DNA of 64,000 nucleotides, taken from Microbulbifer thermotolerans. Its GTDB lineage: Bacteria > Pseudomonadota > Gammaproteobacteria > Pseudomonadales > Cellvibrionaceae. How positions within the stretch are numbered: position 1 is the stretch's first letter; each line of letters starts with the position of its first letter. The stretch spans positions 197,398 to 261,397 of the forward strand of contig NZ_FOKT01000007.1 of NCBI RefSeq assembly GCF_900112305.1, read 5' to 3'. Positions 26,774 through 37,100 of this stretch are shown here, one piece after another. Under the pieces are notes generated by a model. It was not told where the DNA came from and did no database searches. It was given only the letters and a program-made list of their open reading frames with translations. The translations under genes and the position numbers were made by a program.

Positions 26774-28126
26774 ATGACGAGACAATATTTTGGTACCGAC
26801 GGCATACGCGGCCGTGTAGGTGAGGGAGTCATCACTCCGGACTTTATGCTGCGCCTCGGCTATGCCGCTGGCAAGGTGCTGGGGAAAATGGCCGGAGACA
26901 AGCGTTCTGGGCGCGCCAGCATCCTGATCGGCAAGGACACCCGTGTGTCCGGCTATATGTTCGAGGCGGCCCTGGAGGCCGGTTTAATCAATGCCGGTGT
27001 CGACGTCGGCCTCTTGGGGCCCATGCCCACGCCGGCAATCGCCTATTTGACGCGTACCTTTCACGCGCGCGCGGGTATTGTAATCAGCGCCTCGCACAAT
27101 CCCTATCAGGACAACGGCATCAAGTTTTTCAACGCCGACGGTAGCAAGTTACCGGATCAGGTGGAGCAGGATATAGAAGCTGCACTGGAGCAGCCGATCA
27201 TCACTGCCCCCAACCTTGGCAAAGCCTGGCGTATTGACGATGCTGCCGCCCGCTATATCGAATTCTGTAAAGCGTCCACCCCTTGGGGGTTTGCGCTAGA
27301 CGGATTGAAAATCGTACTGGACTGCGCCAATGGTGCCACTTACCACATTGCGCCCAAGGTGTTCCGGGAACTGGGCGCCGAGGTGTCGGCTATCGGTGTC
27401 AGCCCCGATGGACTCAACATTAATCTGGAATGTGGCTCTACCAACCCTCGGCAGCTGCAAAAAGCCGTACTGGAAATGGGGGCAGACCTGGGTATCGCCT
27501 TCGACGGCGACGGCGATCGGGTACTGTTCGTCGACCGCGACGGCGAACTGATCGACGGCGATCAGTTGCTGTTTATTATTGCTCTGCACCGGCAGCAATA
27601 TCTCGGTGGCTGTAACGGTGTGGTCGGTACTTTGATGAGCAACTACGGTTTTGAACTGGCTCTGCGCGAACGCAATATCCCCTTCGAGCGCGCCAAAGTG
27701 GGTGACCGCTATGTGTTGGAGAAAATGCAAGCCAACGGATGGTCGCTGGGCGGCGAATCCTCCGGCCATATCATCTGCGCTGACGCGACTACCACGGGTG
27801 ACGGTATAGTGTCCGCGTTGCAGGTATTGCGCGCGGTGAGTGACTTTGGCGAGCCGCTGCAAAAACTCAAGCAGCGCATGAAAATGCTGCCCCAGCATAT
27901 GATCAACGTGCGCCTGGCCCATCGAGACGGCGTTTTGGATCACGCTGACGTACGGGCTGCAGTCGGCGAAGCGGAACGCCAATTGGCGAACACTGGCCGC
28001 GTGTTGCTGCGTCCCTCCGGCACAGAGCCGTTGATCCGGGTGATGGTTGAAGGGCAGGATGCCGCACAGGTAGAGCAGCTGGCAAAGAAAATTTCCACTG
28101 TGGTGGAGCGAGTGGGGAACGCGTAA
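26774..28126 (+). CDS. glmM: Phosphoglucosamine mutase
   Basis: GlmM converts glucosamine-6-phosphate to glucosamine-1-phosphate for peptidoglycan and lipopolysaccharide. The 450-aa protein opens [14 protein letters not shown], has the phosphoserine loop [19 protein letters not shown] with Ser107, the metal loop AFDGDGDRV, the sugar loop GGESSGH and the phosphate-binding end [20 protein letters not shown] 26774 follows AAGGAAAA. All family elements are intact. Confidence 0.97.
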   Translation: MTRQYFGTDGIRGRVGEGVITPDFMLRLGYAAGKVLGKMAGDKRSGRASILIGKDTRVSGYMFEAALEAGLINAGVDVGLLGPMPTPAIAYLTRTFHARAGIVISASHNPYQDNGIKFFNADGSKLPDQVEQDIEAALEQPIITAPNLGKAWRIDDAAARYIEFCKASTPWGFALDGLKIVLDCANGATYHIAPKVFRELGAEVSAIGVSPDGLNINLECGSTNPRQLQKAVLEMGADLGIAFDGDGDRVLFVDRDGELIDGDQLLFIIALHRQQYLGGCNGVVGTLMSNYGFELALRERNIPFERAKVGDRYVLEKMQANGWSLGGESSGHIICADATTTGDGIVSALQVLRAVSDFGEPLQKLKQRMKMLPQHMINVRLAHRDGVLDHADVRAAVGEAERQLANTGRVLLRPSGTEPLIRVMVEGQDAAQVEQLAKKISTVVERVGNA

Positions 28127-28288
28127 GATACGTGTTTAGGGCGCGGTTGGCTGGTGCTAGGCCTTGACTGGCGAAGCCTGCCATACCCTCGCTGACAGTA
28201 GGTGCGGTTGGATTTATCAATATCCATCATTTCGCATTTACATTCCCCGGCAATATCGCTAAGATTTGCGCCCCTTGAAGGAGCACAC

Positions 28289-29017
28289 ATGCGCATACCG
28301 CTGGTAGCAGCTAACTGGAAAATGAATGGCAGCCGCGAGTTTGCCGAGCAGTTTTTCTCGGCGCTCAACCTCGACGGCGCAAGTTGCGAAGTGGTGGTCT
28401 GCCCACCCTTCCCCTATCTGCCCCTGGTGGCGGAAAAAGCCGGGGAAATGGTGGCGCTGGGGGCGCAGAACCTCAGCGAAGAAGTCTCCGGGGCTTTTAC
28501 CGGCGAAGTATCGGCTTCCATGTTACTGGACTGGGGTGTCCGCTACGCGATAGTGGGGCACTCGGAACGCCGCAGCCTCTATGGTGAAAGCAGCGAACAG
28601 GTAGCACGCAAGTTTGTTGCCGCACAAACTGCCGGCCTGACACCGATTCTCTGCGTGGGTGAATCCCGGCAAGAGCGGGAAGAAGGGCGCACGCTGGAGG
28701 TGATCGGTAGGCAGTTACAGACGGTTGCGGAAGTAGCCGGTAGCGACGGCTGGAAGTGCTCGGTCATCGCCTATGAGCCGGTGTGGGCCATAGGTACCGG
28801 CGTGACAGCCACGCCGGAACAGGCCCAGGAAGTGCACCGTTTTATTCGCGGGCGCCTGGGCGATGCCGGTGCCACGGTGCGAATTTTGTATGGCGGCAGT
28901 GTGAAGGCGGATAATGCCGAGTCACTGTTCGCCCAGGCGGACATCGACGGAGCTCTGGTGGGCGGAGCCTCGTTGAAGGCGGAAGAATTTGCCAAAATTT
29001 GCCGCGCGGCGGATTGA
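28289..29017 (+). CDS. tpiA: Triosephosphate isomerase
   Basis: This glycolytic enzyme interconverts dihydroxyacetone phosphate and glyceraldehyde-3-phosphate. The 242-aa protein starts MRIPLVAANWKMNGS (catalytic Lys11), with His91 in VGHSERR, Glu163 in IAYEPVWAIGTG and the phosphate loops ILYGGSVKADN and VGGASL. ATG 28289 follows GAAGGAG; the upstream open frame to 28202 is not coding. TpiA between glmM and secG is typical of pseudomonads and relatives. Confidence 0.97.
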   Translation: MRIPLVAANWKMNGSREFAEQFFSALNLDGASCEVVVCPPFPYLPLVAEKAGEMVALGAQNLSEEVSGAFTGEVSASMLLDWGVRYAIVGHSERRSLYGESSEQVARKFVAAQTAGLTPILCVGESRQEREEGRTLEVIGRQLQTVAEVAGSDGWKCSVIAYEPVWAIGTGVTATPEQAQEVHRFIRGRLGDAGATVRILYGGSVKADNAESLFAQADIDGALVGGASLKAEEFAKICRAAD

Positions 29018-29084
29018 CCTGGCCGGCGGAACCTAAGACACTGAATGGCGGGTTTGCGGAACCCAGACAGAGAGTTTCCATACA

Positions 29085-29510
29085 ATGGAAAAATTGGTTT
29101 TAGTTGTACACATCCTGACCGCGCTCAGCATTATCGGCCTGATTCTGCTGCAGCAGGGCAAGGGTGCGGAGGCCGGCGCTTCTTTCGGTGCTGGCGCTTC
29201 GGCAACGGTTTTCGGCAGCCAGGGTAGCGGTAACTTCTTCTCCCGTCTTACCGCCATTATGGCTACGATATTTTTTGTCACCAGCCTCGGCTTGGCGGTA
29301 CTGGCCAAGCAGAGTGCTGAAGCGAATATAGACGCGGACCTGCCTCAGGTGCCTCAGGCTATTGAGCAGCCGGGTGAGTTGCCGGAGCTTGAGAGTGATA
29401 TCCCCAGTGATATTCCGCAGCTGGACGCGCAGCCGGAGGCCGATGAGCTTCCAGAAGTGCCGGAAGTGGAATCCGAGAAGGTTCCAGCCGAGAGTGAGGA
29501 ACAGCAGTAA
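29085..29510 (+). CDS. secG: Preprotein translocase subunit SecG
   Basis: SecG supports protein export through SecYEG. The 141-aa protein has two membrane helices (about 3-20 and 53-72) joined by the conserved loop LLQQGKGAEAGASFGAGASA, then TVFGSQGSGNFFSRLTA. The C-terminal tail of about 60 residues is very rich in Glu, Asp and Pro and makes it longer than E. coli SecG (110 aa). Such tails are known in related genera. The tRNA-Leu gene follows 16 bp after the stop and is probably co-transcribed. Confidence 0.95.
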   Translation: MEKLVLVVHILTALSIIGLILLQQGKGAEAGASFGAGASATVFGSQGSGNFFSRLTAIMATIFFVTSLGLAVLAKQSAEANIDADLPQVPQAIEQPGELPELESDIPSDIPQLDAQPEADELPEVPEVESEKVPAESEEQQ

Positions 29511-29526
29511 CAGAATTTCAGTTTTT

Positions 29527-29612
29527 GCCCAGGTGGTGGAATTGGTAGACACGCTATCTTGAGGGGGTAGTGGCCTATGGCCGTGCGGGTTCAAGTCCCG
29601 CCCTGGGCACCA
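29527..29612 (+). tRNA. tRNA-Leu (GAG)
   Basis: The 86-nt gene has a 7-bp acceptor stem GCCCAGG/CCTGGGC, D-loop GGAATTGGTAGAC, an anticodon stem CTATC/GGTAG with loop TTGAGGG (anticodon GAG at 29561-29563), the long variable arm expected for tRNA-Leu, T-arm GCGGGTTCAAGTCCCGC and an encoded CCA. It matches E. coli leuU in form and location after secG. Confidence 0.97.
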
Positions 29613-29649
29613 TCACAAAGTGCCGGTTAATTTCGGCAACACTCTGAAG

Positions 29650-29669
29650 GCCCCGCTTTGCGGGGCTTT
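29650..29669 (+). terminator. Rho-independent-like terminator after tRNA-Leu
   Basis: GCCCCGC (29650-29656), loop TTT, GCGGGGC (29660-29666), then TTTCG. This ends the secG-tRNA transcript and separates the conserved cluster from the region to the right. Confidence 0.7.
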
Positions 29670-29796
29670 CGCGTATCTGGGGCTCGCTATTTCATTCTGC
29701 CCATTAGACTATTGTTTTCTGGTTGTTGCAGGTCCAGTGGGCGGGCACCACGGAGCCAGCTGTAGCGCTAATATGAGCTAGTTGGAGGTAACCTAG

Positions 29797-29996
29797 GGAG
29801 CCTCTGGTTAATTCGTGTGAACACAATGGTAGGTTCCGAGGCGCTCAGGCAGCAGGACGGATATTTCGAAAACGCACAAGTGCTTCCCTGTAGCTCCGCC
29901 GGATACCGCCTTGTATCCGGTGGTTTCTATTGCCTGGGCTTCACATCCGCCGCCGAAGAGCTTCTGCCACCAGGAAATGAATTAATCAGAGGTTCT
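29797..29996. mobile_element. MITE-like element, copy 3 (200 bp)
   Basis: Ends GGAGCCTCTGGTTAATTC and GAATTAATCAGAGGTTCT are diverged terminal inverted repeats. An exact CTAG direct repeat flanks the element (29793-29796 and 29997-30000). The internal hairpin is CCGCCGGATAC-N6-GTATCCGGTGG. It is shorter than the other copies through a deletion after the hairpin. It lies 130 bp beyond the tRNA-Leu terminator. Confidence 0.85.
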
Positions 29997-30000
29997 CTAG

Positions 30001-30425
30001 AAGTCAGCTGTCAGAGAAGCAATGCTTGCTGACGTGGCTCCCTTTTGTCTCGAAATGCTAAGAATGTTGCGGATATCAATGCGATCATCTTAGAGGCTCT
30101 AATGTATATCCGCGATACTTGCAGATATTCTGTCAATGCAGAAGGTAGGCTGTATAAGCGATATTGTGTTTGTGCAACAAGCAGCAAATGTGATTTTGGG
30201 GCGTTGTTTTGTGGCAGAGTGTTTGTAGTAGGCTGGATTGTATCGTTGTTTCTGAAGAAGAGGCTGTGTACTGAGAGTGGGACTATTGATTGTCAGGGAT
30301 ATTCGGCAATTTACTTTTCCCAAGAGGCTGGGTAAGTCTGGTAAAAAGCTGCTTATCTTTAGTCTTGGGGGGCTAATGGCAGGTGAAAATAAAACCGTAA
30401 TTACTGATTATAAGGAAAGGTTACT
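30001..30425. other. AT-rich stretch with no gene recognised
   Basis: An open frame of 96 codons (30045-30335, plus) has no family resemblance, odd composition and no ribosome site, so I do not call it. GCGGATAT (30069-30076) and ATATCCGC (30106-30113) form an inverted repeat with a 29-base loop. The right end carries AAGGAAAGG, the ribosome site of the next gene. Confidence 0.45.
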
Positions 30426-30971
30426 ATGCGCAATTTGATCCTTATTGGGGTGCTTTTCTTTGTGTCCGCGAGTGCTGCTGCTAAAGAGTATTGGGCTTAC
30501 AGCAAAGATGGCGTAAATCTTATCGTGGGAATTGGTGTTAGAGGGGGGGCAGTGGTAGTTGTGGATAACCACCTCGGCAAAGAGCCTATTCAGTTTGCGG
30601 CGAATCAGTTTAAATTTACGCTCGACAACGGAAGAGTGGAAAGTCCGTGCTGCGTTATTTTTAATCGTAAGGGGAAGCTGGACCTGGCTGTGGGGGCCGG
30701 CAGTGCTGCACATTATTATCTTTTAAATATGCCGCCGGCACTGGATCCTTTTGATCGGCAGCAGATTTTGTTGACCCTGAGGGGAGATGAAGATCCCTGG
30801 GTTGCTGTCCTTGGGGGAGTCGGTCTGAGTATGGAGGATGCGATAGCGAAGCTGGATCCGGTTAAATTTTATGCCAGCATCAAAGAAATTACTCTGGGTA
30901 GTAATATCAAATTCAAACGAATTAACGAAGACAAAGTAATAGAGATTCTGGCTCCTTTACGTGATCTTTAA
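30426..30971 (+). CDS. Secreted protein of unknown function
   Basis: ATG 30426 follows AAGGAAAGG. The 181-aa protein has a Sec signal peptide (about 1-19, cleavage probably after SAAA). The mature part looks beta-rich at first (YWAYSKDGVNLIVGIGVRGG), with a Cys pair (SPCC) near residue 75, and ends with a mixed helical part. I do not recognise the family. Its surroundings are AT-rich and it stands alone, so it may be a recently acquired gene. It is not clearly part of the envelope-machine cluster that starts 640 bp further on. Confidence 0.65.
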   Translation: MRNLILIGVLFFVSASAAAKEYWAYSKDGVNLIVGIGVRGGAVVVVDNHLGKEPIQFAANQFKFTLDNGRVESPCCVIFNRKGKLDLAVGAGSAAHYYLLNMPPALDPFDRQQILLTLRGDEDPWVAVLGGVGLSMEDAIAKLDPVKFYASIKEITLGSNIKFKRINEDKVIEILAPLRDL

Positions 30972-31613
30972 GCAAAGCTAGGGCGCCCTGGAATCAACTG
31001 CAGTATTCATTCGAATTAACAGAGATTTCCTAACACTCAGGATGACAGAGCGGCTCACAGCCCCTAGAGAGGCTGGGGGCGCGCTGAAAAAAGGGTGGTT
31101 GCATGGTTTCGGGGCACCTTTATGATATTGTTCATATTTTAGACCCGCCAAGATAAATACATGATCTTTCATTGCCGGAAGTATCGAGTTCGCCTACAGT
31201 ATTTGGCGCCTTCCTGTGTGCAAAAGAGTTAAAAAGGCACATTTGATTTCGCGATGCTTCTGGTTTTAGTGCAGTGCACAATCGAAGTGTGACCCTGGTT
31301 AAAGGGAGCGTTTTGGGGCGAAGAGAGGTTTCGGCTTCGCTGCGAAGACACAGTGCTCCCAATCGCTTTTAAGGGGTGGTAGGTGTACACGGGACCAGGA
31401 TCTGTAGTGTATCACGCGCTGCCTGTGCATATATCCTCTCCATTTGGAAACCGCTGTGTCTGGATGCCTGAGATTTGACCTGTCTCACATCTGGCTGTGC
31501 TTGGTTGCAATACAATCCCGCCCATTGAAACCTCCCTATTTCAGGTGTCCAAAGGCGGCCGCTAGCGGTCTCACCGGTGCTCATTGTTAGAGGTAGAATC
31601 AAAGGTGGGCAAT
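30972..31613. other. Long intergenic region upstream of the TPR/ExbBD cluster
   Basis: About 640 bp with no recognisable gene on either strand. Short frames on the minus strand (31132-31362, 31369-31602) show no family motif. The promoter of the downstream operon is probably here, but I could not choose one with confidence. Confidence 0.45.
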
Positions 31614-32120
31614 ATGATTAGAATTCTACAGTTAACAATATTGCTGCTTGTGTGTGCAGCAAATGCACAGGATGTGAGTCGCGAGGATATTCGCGGGCTT
31701 GATGAGCAGATTCAAGGCGTCAAAAAAGATGTAATAGATTTGACTGCCGAACTGACACAATTGGAAGAAAAGCTTCTCTTTCCATCCAATACGCAGGTCT
31801 CGTTTTTTGTTTCCCTGGCAGACCTTCAGCCTTTTGACTTAGAGGCTGTTGAGTTAAAGCTTAATAACGAGATAGTTGCCCATCATCTCTATACTTTTCG
31901 CGAAATTGAAGCGTTGCAAAAAGGTGGTGTACAGAAAATCTACACCGGCAATGTGCAGACAGGTAGTTACCCGTTGGAGGTAACTTTTATCGGCAAAGTT
32001 CAGTCGGGCAAGGAAGTGAAGGCCAGTGCCAGTTATCAGGTAGATAAGGAAGTGGGGCCGAAATTTGTCGAGATCAGGATTGCCGGCAACGAGTCCGCGA
32101 TTAACTTCAAGGACTGGTAA
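31614..32120 (+). CDS. Secreted coiled-coil/beta protein, first gene of the envelope-machine cluster
   Basis: ATG 31614 follows AAAGGTGGG. The 168-aa protein has a signal peptide (MIRILQLTILLLVCAANA), then a short coiled coil (REDIRGLDEQIQGVKKDVID, about 22-50) and a beta-sandwich-like domain (VSFFVSLADLQPFDLEAVEL, YPLEVTFIGKVQSG). I do not know the family by name. It lies 3 bp before a 669-aa TPR protein gene, so both are in one operon. A periplasmic scaffold role is inferred from context. Confidence 0.75.
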   Translation: MIRILQLTILLLVCAANAQDVSREDIRGLDEQIQGVKKDVIDLTAELTQLEEKLLFPSNTQVSFFVSLADLQPFDLEAVELKLNNEIVAHHLYTFREIEALQKGGVQKIYTGNVQTGSYPLEVTFIGKVQSGKEVKASASYQVDKEVGPKFVEIRIAGNESAINFKDW

Positions 32121-32123
32121 ATC

Positions 32124-34133
32124 ATGTTTCCCCGACAGGCATCTTTTCCATGCTGGGCCATGATGGCGCTGCGGGCGGTTGTGGCCGTCCTGCTGTGCGG
32201 TAGTGCTGCTGCGGAGAGTGAGAGAGAGGAGCTCAAAGATCTCTTCTTCGGTGCGGCCATGTTTCAGGCCTATCAGGGGAATTACTTTGATGCGATTGTT
32301 GGCCTGGATACGGAACTCGACCAGTACCGCCAGCTGGACGAGCCAGAATTAGACCCCTTTACCGCGCACTTGGGGCAGGCGGAGTTTTCGGTGGGCGACC
32401 TCGAACTTTCTTATCGCATGCACCTCGAGGCGGGCCGTGCCATCGAGGCCGTGTTGAAAGGTGATGTGCCGCAGCCCGTACGCAATGAAGCTGCCTACCG
32501 GCTGGCAAAAATCCACTACCACAAACAGCAGCCGCTGAATGCGTTGCACGCCCTTGAGATGATCGATGGCCGAGTGCCGGAGCGAGTGCGTGCCGACGAG
32601 CAGTTTTTGCGCGCGCGCGTGTATATGGAACTCGGCCGTTTTGAGGATGCGGTGGAGCTGTTGCGCGATCTGAAAGGCGAAAAATCGCTGGATGGATTTG
32701 TGCAGTACAACCTGGGAATTGCGTTACTTAAATCCGGTGAGGAAGAGCGCGGCGTTTTGGAGTTGGCGGCGCTGGGTAAAAATAGAAGTTCGGACCCGGA
32801 AAAACAAGCGCTTTACGACAAAACCAATTTACTTCTCGGCACGTATCTGGTGGAGGCCGATCAGCTCGCTCTAGCGAGAACTTATTTTGATCGAGTGAAT
32901 CTGGAAGGTCCATTCTCCAACCGCGCCCTGCTCGGTGCGGGTTGGGTGGAGGCGCGGGCCGGCCGCTATGACCGTGCACTGGTCCCTTGGAAATTGCTAC
33001 AGGAGCGTAGAGTCACCGATGAAGCGGTACAGGAAGCTATGCTCGCTGTGCCCTATGCCTACGGCAAATTGGATGTTCACAGTACAGCGGCAATCAACTA
33101 CGGCCGCGCTCTGGAGGTCTTTGGTAATGAAATCGATACTCTGAGCGCCTCCATTGACAGCGTCCGCGCGGGTAAATTTCTCGAGGCTTTGCGCCGCAAG
33201 GAGGCCACGCAGGTAAAGAATTGGGTAGTGGCTTTGCGGCAACTGCCAGATGCGCCGGAGACTCACTATCTGCTCGACCTGATGGCTTCCAACGACTACC
33301 AGAATTTTCTGCGCAACTACCGGGACCTGAATGACCTGTTTGAGCGCAACAAGGAATGGCTAAAAAGTCTCAGCGCCTACGAAGATATTATCGAGTTGCG
33401 CCGTGCTTATTACGAACCGCTTTTGCCGGATCTTGATCGGAAGTTTCGCGAGCTGGATGCGCGAATCCACCTGCGCATGGAACAGAGAGATAAGTTCCAA
33501 CGCCGAATTGATCAGATGTTGGTTACCCGCCGCCCGGAATACTTAGCCAATGCCGACGAGCAGTACGCGCGCTTGCGGTTGCAGAGTATGCGCGAATTGC
33601 TGGCCGCAGGCCCTCGTCACTATAGTGAGGAAGTTGAAGCGCGTATTGCTCGGCTTGAGGGGGTTCTCAACTGGCGCCTCGCTACAGAGTACGATGATAG
33701 GCTGACCGACGCCTACAAGCACCTGCAGGAGCTGAATGTGGAGATAGCGAAACTGCAGACGGTGTACCAGTCCTATGTGCGCAGCCGGCAGGCCGCTACT
33801 CAAAGTTATACCGGTTATAACGGCAAAATTCACACTTTGCGGGAACAACTTCTAAACGCCCAGAGCCGGCTGGAAACGCTGATGGCCCGTCAGGGGAAAA
33901 TGCTCGAATCACTGGCAGTCAACGAATTGGAACGCCGTCGCTCACAATTGGAGGGCTATCAGATCAAGGCCCGGTTTGCGCTGGCGGATAGCTATGACCG
34001 CGCCAATGAATTGCAGGAGCAGCGTGCTGATCAGCGCAAGATTGAGCAATACCGCGCAAAACAAGCGGAGCTGATACCCCAGGATACACCGCAGGAATTA
34101 CAGGCACCTGCGAGTGAAGGAGGCGATCAGTGA
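32124..34133 (+). CDS. Large periplasmic TPR protein with C-terminal coiled coil
   Basis: The 669-aa protein has an N-terminal signal peptide (to about residue 30, ending AAA). TPR-like helix pairs span about 35-330 (e.g. FQAYQGNYFDAIVGLD, ARVYMELGRFEDAVELLRDL, VQYNLGIALLKSGEEERGVL). The C-terminal half (about 385-650) is a long charged coiled coil (e.g. REQLLNAQSRLETLMARQGK). It overlaps the next gene, a second TPR protein (GTGA). The architecture fits the TPR components (GltD/GltE-like) of Myxococcus Glt-type envelope complexes, but the equivalence is inferred from domain content, not from alignment. Confidence 0.8.
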   Translation: MFPRQASFPCWAMMALRAVVAVLLCGSAAAESEREELKDLFFGAAMFQAYQGNYFDAIVGLDTELDQYRQLDEPELDPFTAHLGQAEFSVGDLELSYRMHLEAGRAIEAVLKGDVPQPVRNEAAYRLAKIHYHKQQPLNALHALEMIDGRVPERVRADEQFLRARVYMELGRFEDAVELLRDLKGEKSLDGFVQYNLGIALLKSGEEERGVLELAALGKNRSSDPEKQALYDKTNLLLGTYLVEADQLALARTYFDRVNLEGPFSNRALLGAGWVEARAGRYDRALVPWKLLQERRVTDEAVQEAMLAVPYAYGKLDVHSTAAINYGRALEVFGNEIDTLSASIDSVRAGKFLEALRRKEATQVKNWVVALRQLPDAPETHYLLDLMASNDYQNFLRNYRDLNDLFERNKEWLKSLSAYEDIIELRRAYYEPLLPDLDRKFRELDARIHLRMEQRDKFQRRIDQMLVTRRPEYLANADEQYARLRLQSMRELLAAGPRHYSEEVEARIARLEGVLNWRLATEYDDRLTDAYKHLQELNVEIAKLQTVYQSYVRSRQAATQSYTGYNGKIHTLREQLLNAQSRLETLMARQGKMLESLAVNELERRRSQLEGYQIKARFALADSYDRANELQEQRADQRKIEQYRAKQAELIPQDTPQELQAPASEGGDQ

Positions 34134-37100
34134 TTTTCCATAAACGTTTTTATGGTTATCGCCGTCTTGTACAGGTGACCACAGTAGCTTCCGCGGCACT
34201 GCTGCTAAATGCCTGTGCTGTAAACAGCGGCAAAACCATCGGCAGCCTGCACGATGTCGATATCGAAATAAAAGAGGAATATATCGACGGTAGCCTGGAA
34301 AAGGCGCTGGCCGCCTACCAGCGGTATCTGCAGGAAACGCCCGAAACCAGTCTGACTCCAGAAGCGATGCGGCGTATTGCCGACCTGAAAATCAAACAGG
34401 CGCACCGCGCTGAAGATGCGTTAGTGGACAGAGCTGCGGGCAGTGATACTGCAGTGGCCTCTGGTGCGGACTCCCGGGCCTCTGAGGTGCGACTGGATGC
34501 GCCGGCAGCGGGTAAACCCGTTGAGGCTGTGGCCGCGGCCCCAGAATCCGATACGACGCGCGTTGATCGGGAATCGGATGCGGAGTTCGAAGCGCGTGCC
34601 ACTGCCGGAGTGAATATTGCTGCGCATTCCAGTGTTGCGGATTTGCCGGGTTCAAGCAGCGATGCTTTGCTTTCCGCCAATGCCCGCGAGGCTATCGATA
34701 TTTACCGTGAGCTGCTGGTCAAGTACCCCTTTTATGAACGCAACGACCAGGTTATGTACCAGTTATCTCGTGCCTATGAGGAAACTGGGCAGATTGAGGC
34801 TGCGGTGGAAGTCTTGCGCAAGCTCGTAGCCACGTATCCGAATTCCCGCCATATCGATGAGTCATGGTTCCGCTTGGGAGAGTACTATTTCACCCGAAAA
34901 AAATACCTGGACGCCGAGGATGCTTACGGCAAAGTCATCGGTATAGGGGAGACTTCCAGTTTTTACGAACTGGCCCTGTACAAGCGCGGTTGGGCATTGT
35001 TTAAACAGGAAATGTACGAGATGGCATTGAATGACTACATTGCCATGCTCGACTATAAGGTGTCCCAGGGCTACGATTTTGAGCAGCAGACCAACGAGGT
35101 CGAGCGCAAACATGTCGAAGACACATTTCGCGTTATCAGCCTGAGTTTTTCCTACCTGGGCGGCCCCGATTCGGTAGTGGACTATTTCTCCCGCAAGGGG
35201 ACTCGGGAGTATGAACCGCTGATATACAGTGGTCTGGGTGAGTATTATCTGGACAAACGGCGCTACCAGGATGCTGCCAAATCTTACAATGTATTTGTTG
35301 AGCGCAATCCGCTGCATAAAGTCTCAGCGGACTTCTCTATCCGCGTAATCGAAATCTATAAGAAAGGCGGCTTTCCCAAGCTGGTATTGGAAGCCAAGAA
35401 AGAGTTCGCTACAACCTATGCACTGGACGCGCAGTACTGGACTGTATTTGATATTAATGAATACGGCCCGGTGGTTGAATTCCTGCAAAGCAACCTGATT
35501 GATCTAGCCAGCCATTATCACGCTGCCTATCAAAATAAAAAATTGAAGGACAAGAAAGGGGAGAATTATCAGGAGGCGATACACTGGTACCGCAGTTACC
35601 TGAAGTCCTTCAGTGATAAACCGCGCGCACCAGAGATCAACTATCAGCTCGCCGGTTTGATGCTGGAAAATCGCGATTTTCACGCCGCCGCACTGGAGTA
35701 TGAGCGTACCGCTTACCAATATCCGGCACACAAGGATTCCAGTGAAGCCGGCTACGCGGCCGTTTACGCTTACCGCGAACACCTTTCCAATAACTTTAAG
35801 GATGCCCCAAATGAGCAGCGGGCGCCGCTGTTGCGAGAAATTATCCGTTCATCGTTGACATTCGCGGATACCTTCCCGGAGCATGAAAAGGCACCGAGGA
35901 TTATGGTAGGCGCCGTGGAAGAACTGTATGGCTTAAAGGATTTTTCAAAGACGATCGAAAATGGTCGCCTGTTATTGGAAAAATTCCCGACTGCAGAGCA
36001 GGATATACGGCGTTCTGCCTGGATGATGGTCGCCCACGCGAGCTTTGATACCGAAGCTTATGTAGAGGCTGAAGACGCCTATGGCCAAGCGCTGGCTCTA
36101 ACCGCGGAGGATGCCGATGATCGGGCTGGTCTGGTGGACAATTTGGCCGCTTCAATTTACCAGCAGGGTGATTTGGCTAGGAAACAGGAAGATCACGCCG
36201 CGGCGGCACAGCACTTCTTGCGTATCCGCGAGGCGGCGCCGACTGCCAGCCTGCTGGCCACAGCGGAATACGATGCGGCAGCGTCTCTTATCGTGCTGCA
36301 AGACTGGACTCAGGCCGCGACGGTGTTAAACAGCTTCCGCCGCAACTTCCCCGAACATGAGCTCGCTAAGGAGGTGACCAAGAAGCTCGCCGTGGTGTAC
36401 CAGGAAAGCGGTGAGCTGCTGCTGGCAGCGGAGGAGTTTGAGCGCATAGAAAGGGAGTCCGAGGACGATGATGTTCGCCGCGAGGCGCTGACGCAAGCGG
36501 CGGATCTCTACAGCGCCGCCGAGGCAAATGACAAAGCCCTCACCGTGCTGCGCCGTTACGTCAAACTCTTCCCAAGCCCCATGGAGCCGGCTCTGGAAAC
36601 GCGACAAAAGATCGCGGACATCTATAAAGCCACTGACAGCCAGAAGCGTTATATGGATGAGCTGCGAGAAATTGTGCGAATTGAGCTGCGCGGTGGCGAT
36701 GAACGCAACGACCGCACCCGTTTTCTGGCAGGAAACGCGGCTCTGCAGCTCGCACAACCGAAGTTCGAAGCCTTTACGCAAATTAAGCTGGTATCTCCTT
36801 TGGAGCGCAACATGAAGGAAAAACGCCAGCGCATGAAAGCCGCGGTTAGCGCCTATACGGATCTGATTGACTACCGGGTGGCGGATGTAACTGCTGCGGC
36901 GACCTACTACTTGGCAGAGATCTATTTCCACTTTAGTCAGGCCCTCAAGGAATCCGAACGTCCGACCAATCTGAGTGCGCTGGAGCTGGAGGAGTACGAA
37001 CTGGCACTGGAGGAACAGATATTCCCCTTCGAGGAAAAAGCGATTTCGGTGCACGAGAAAAATGTTGAGTTGCTTGGTGCTGGTATCTACAACCGCTGGA

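Noticed and set aside
30045..30335. 96-codon frame after MITE copy 3
   Set aside because: No ribosome site, non-ATG start, irregular composition with many Cys, and no family resemblance; sequence here looks non-coding.
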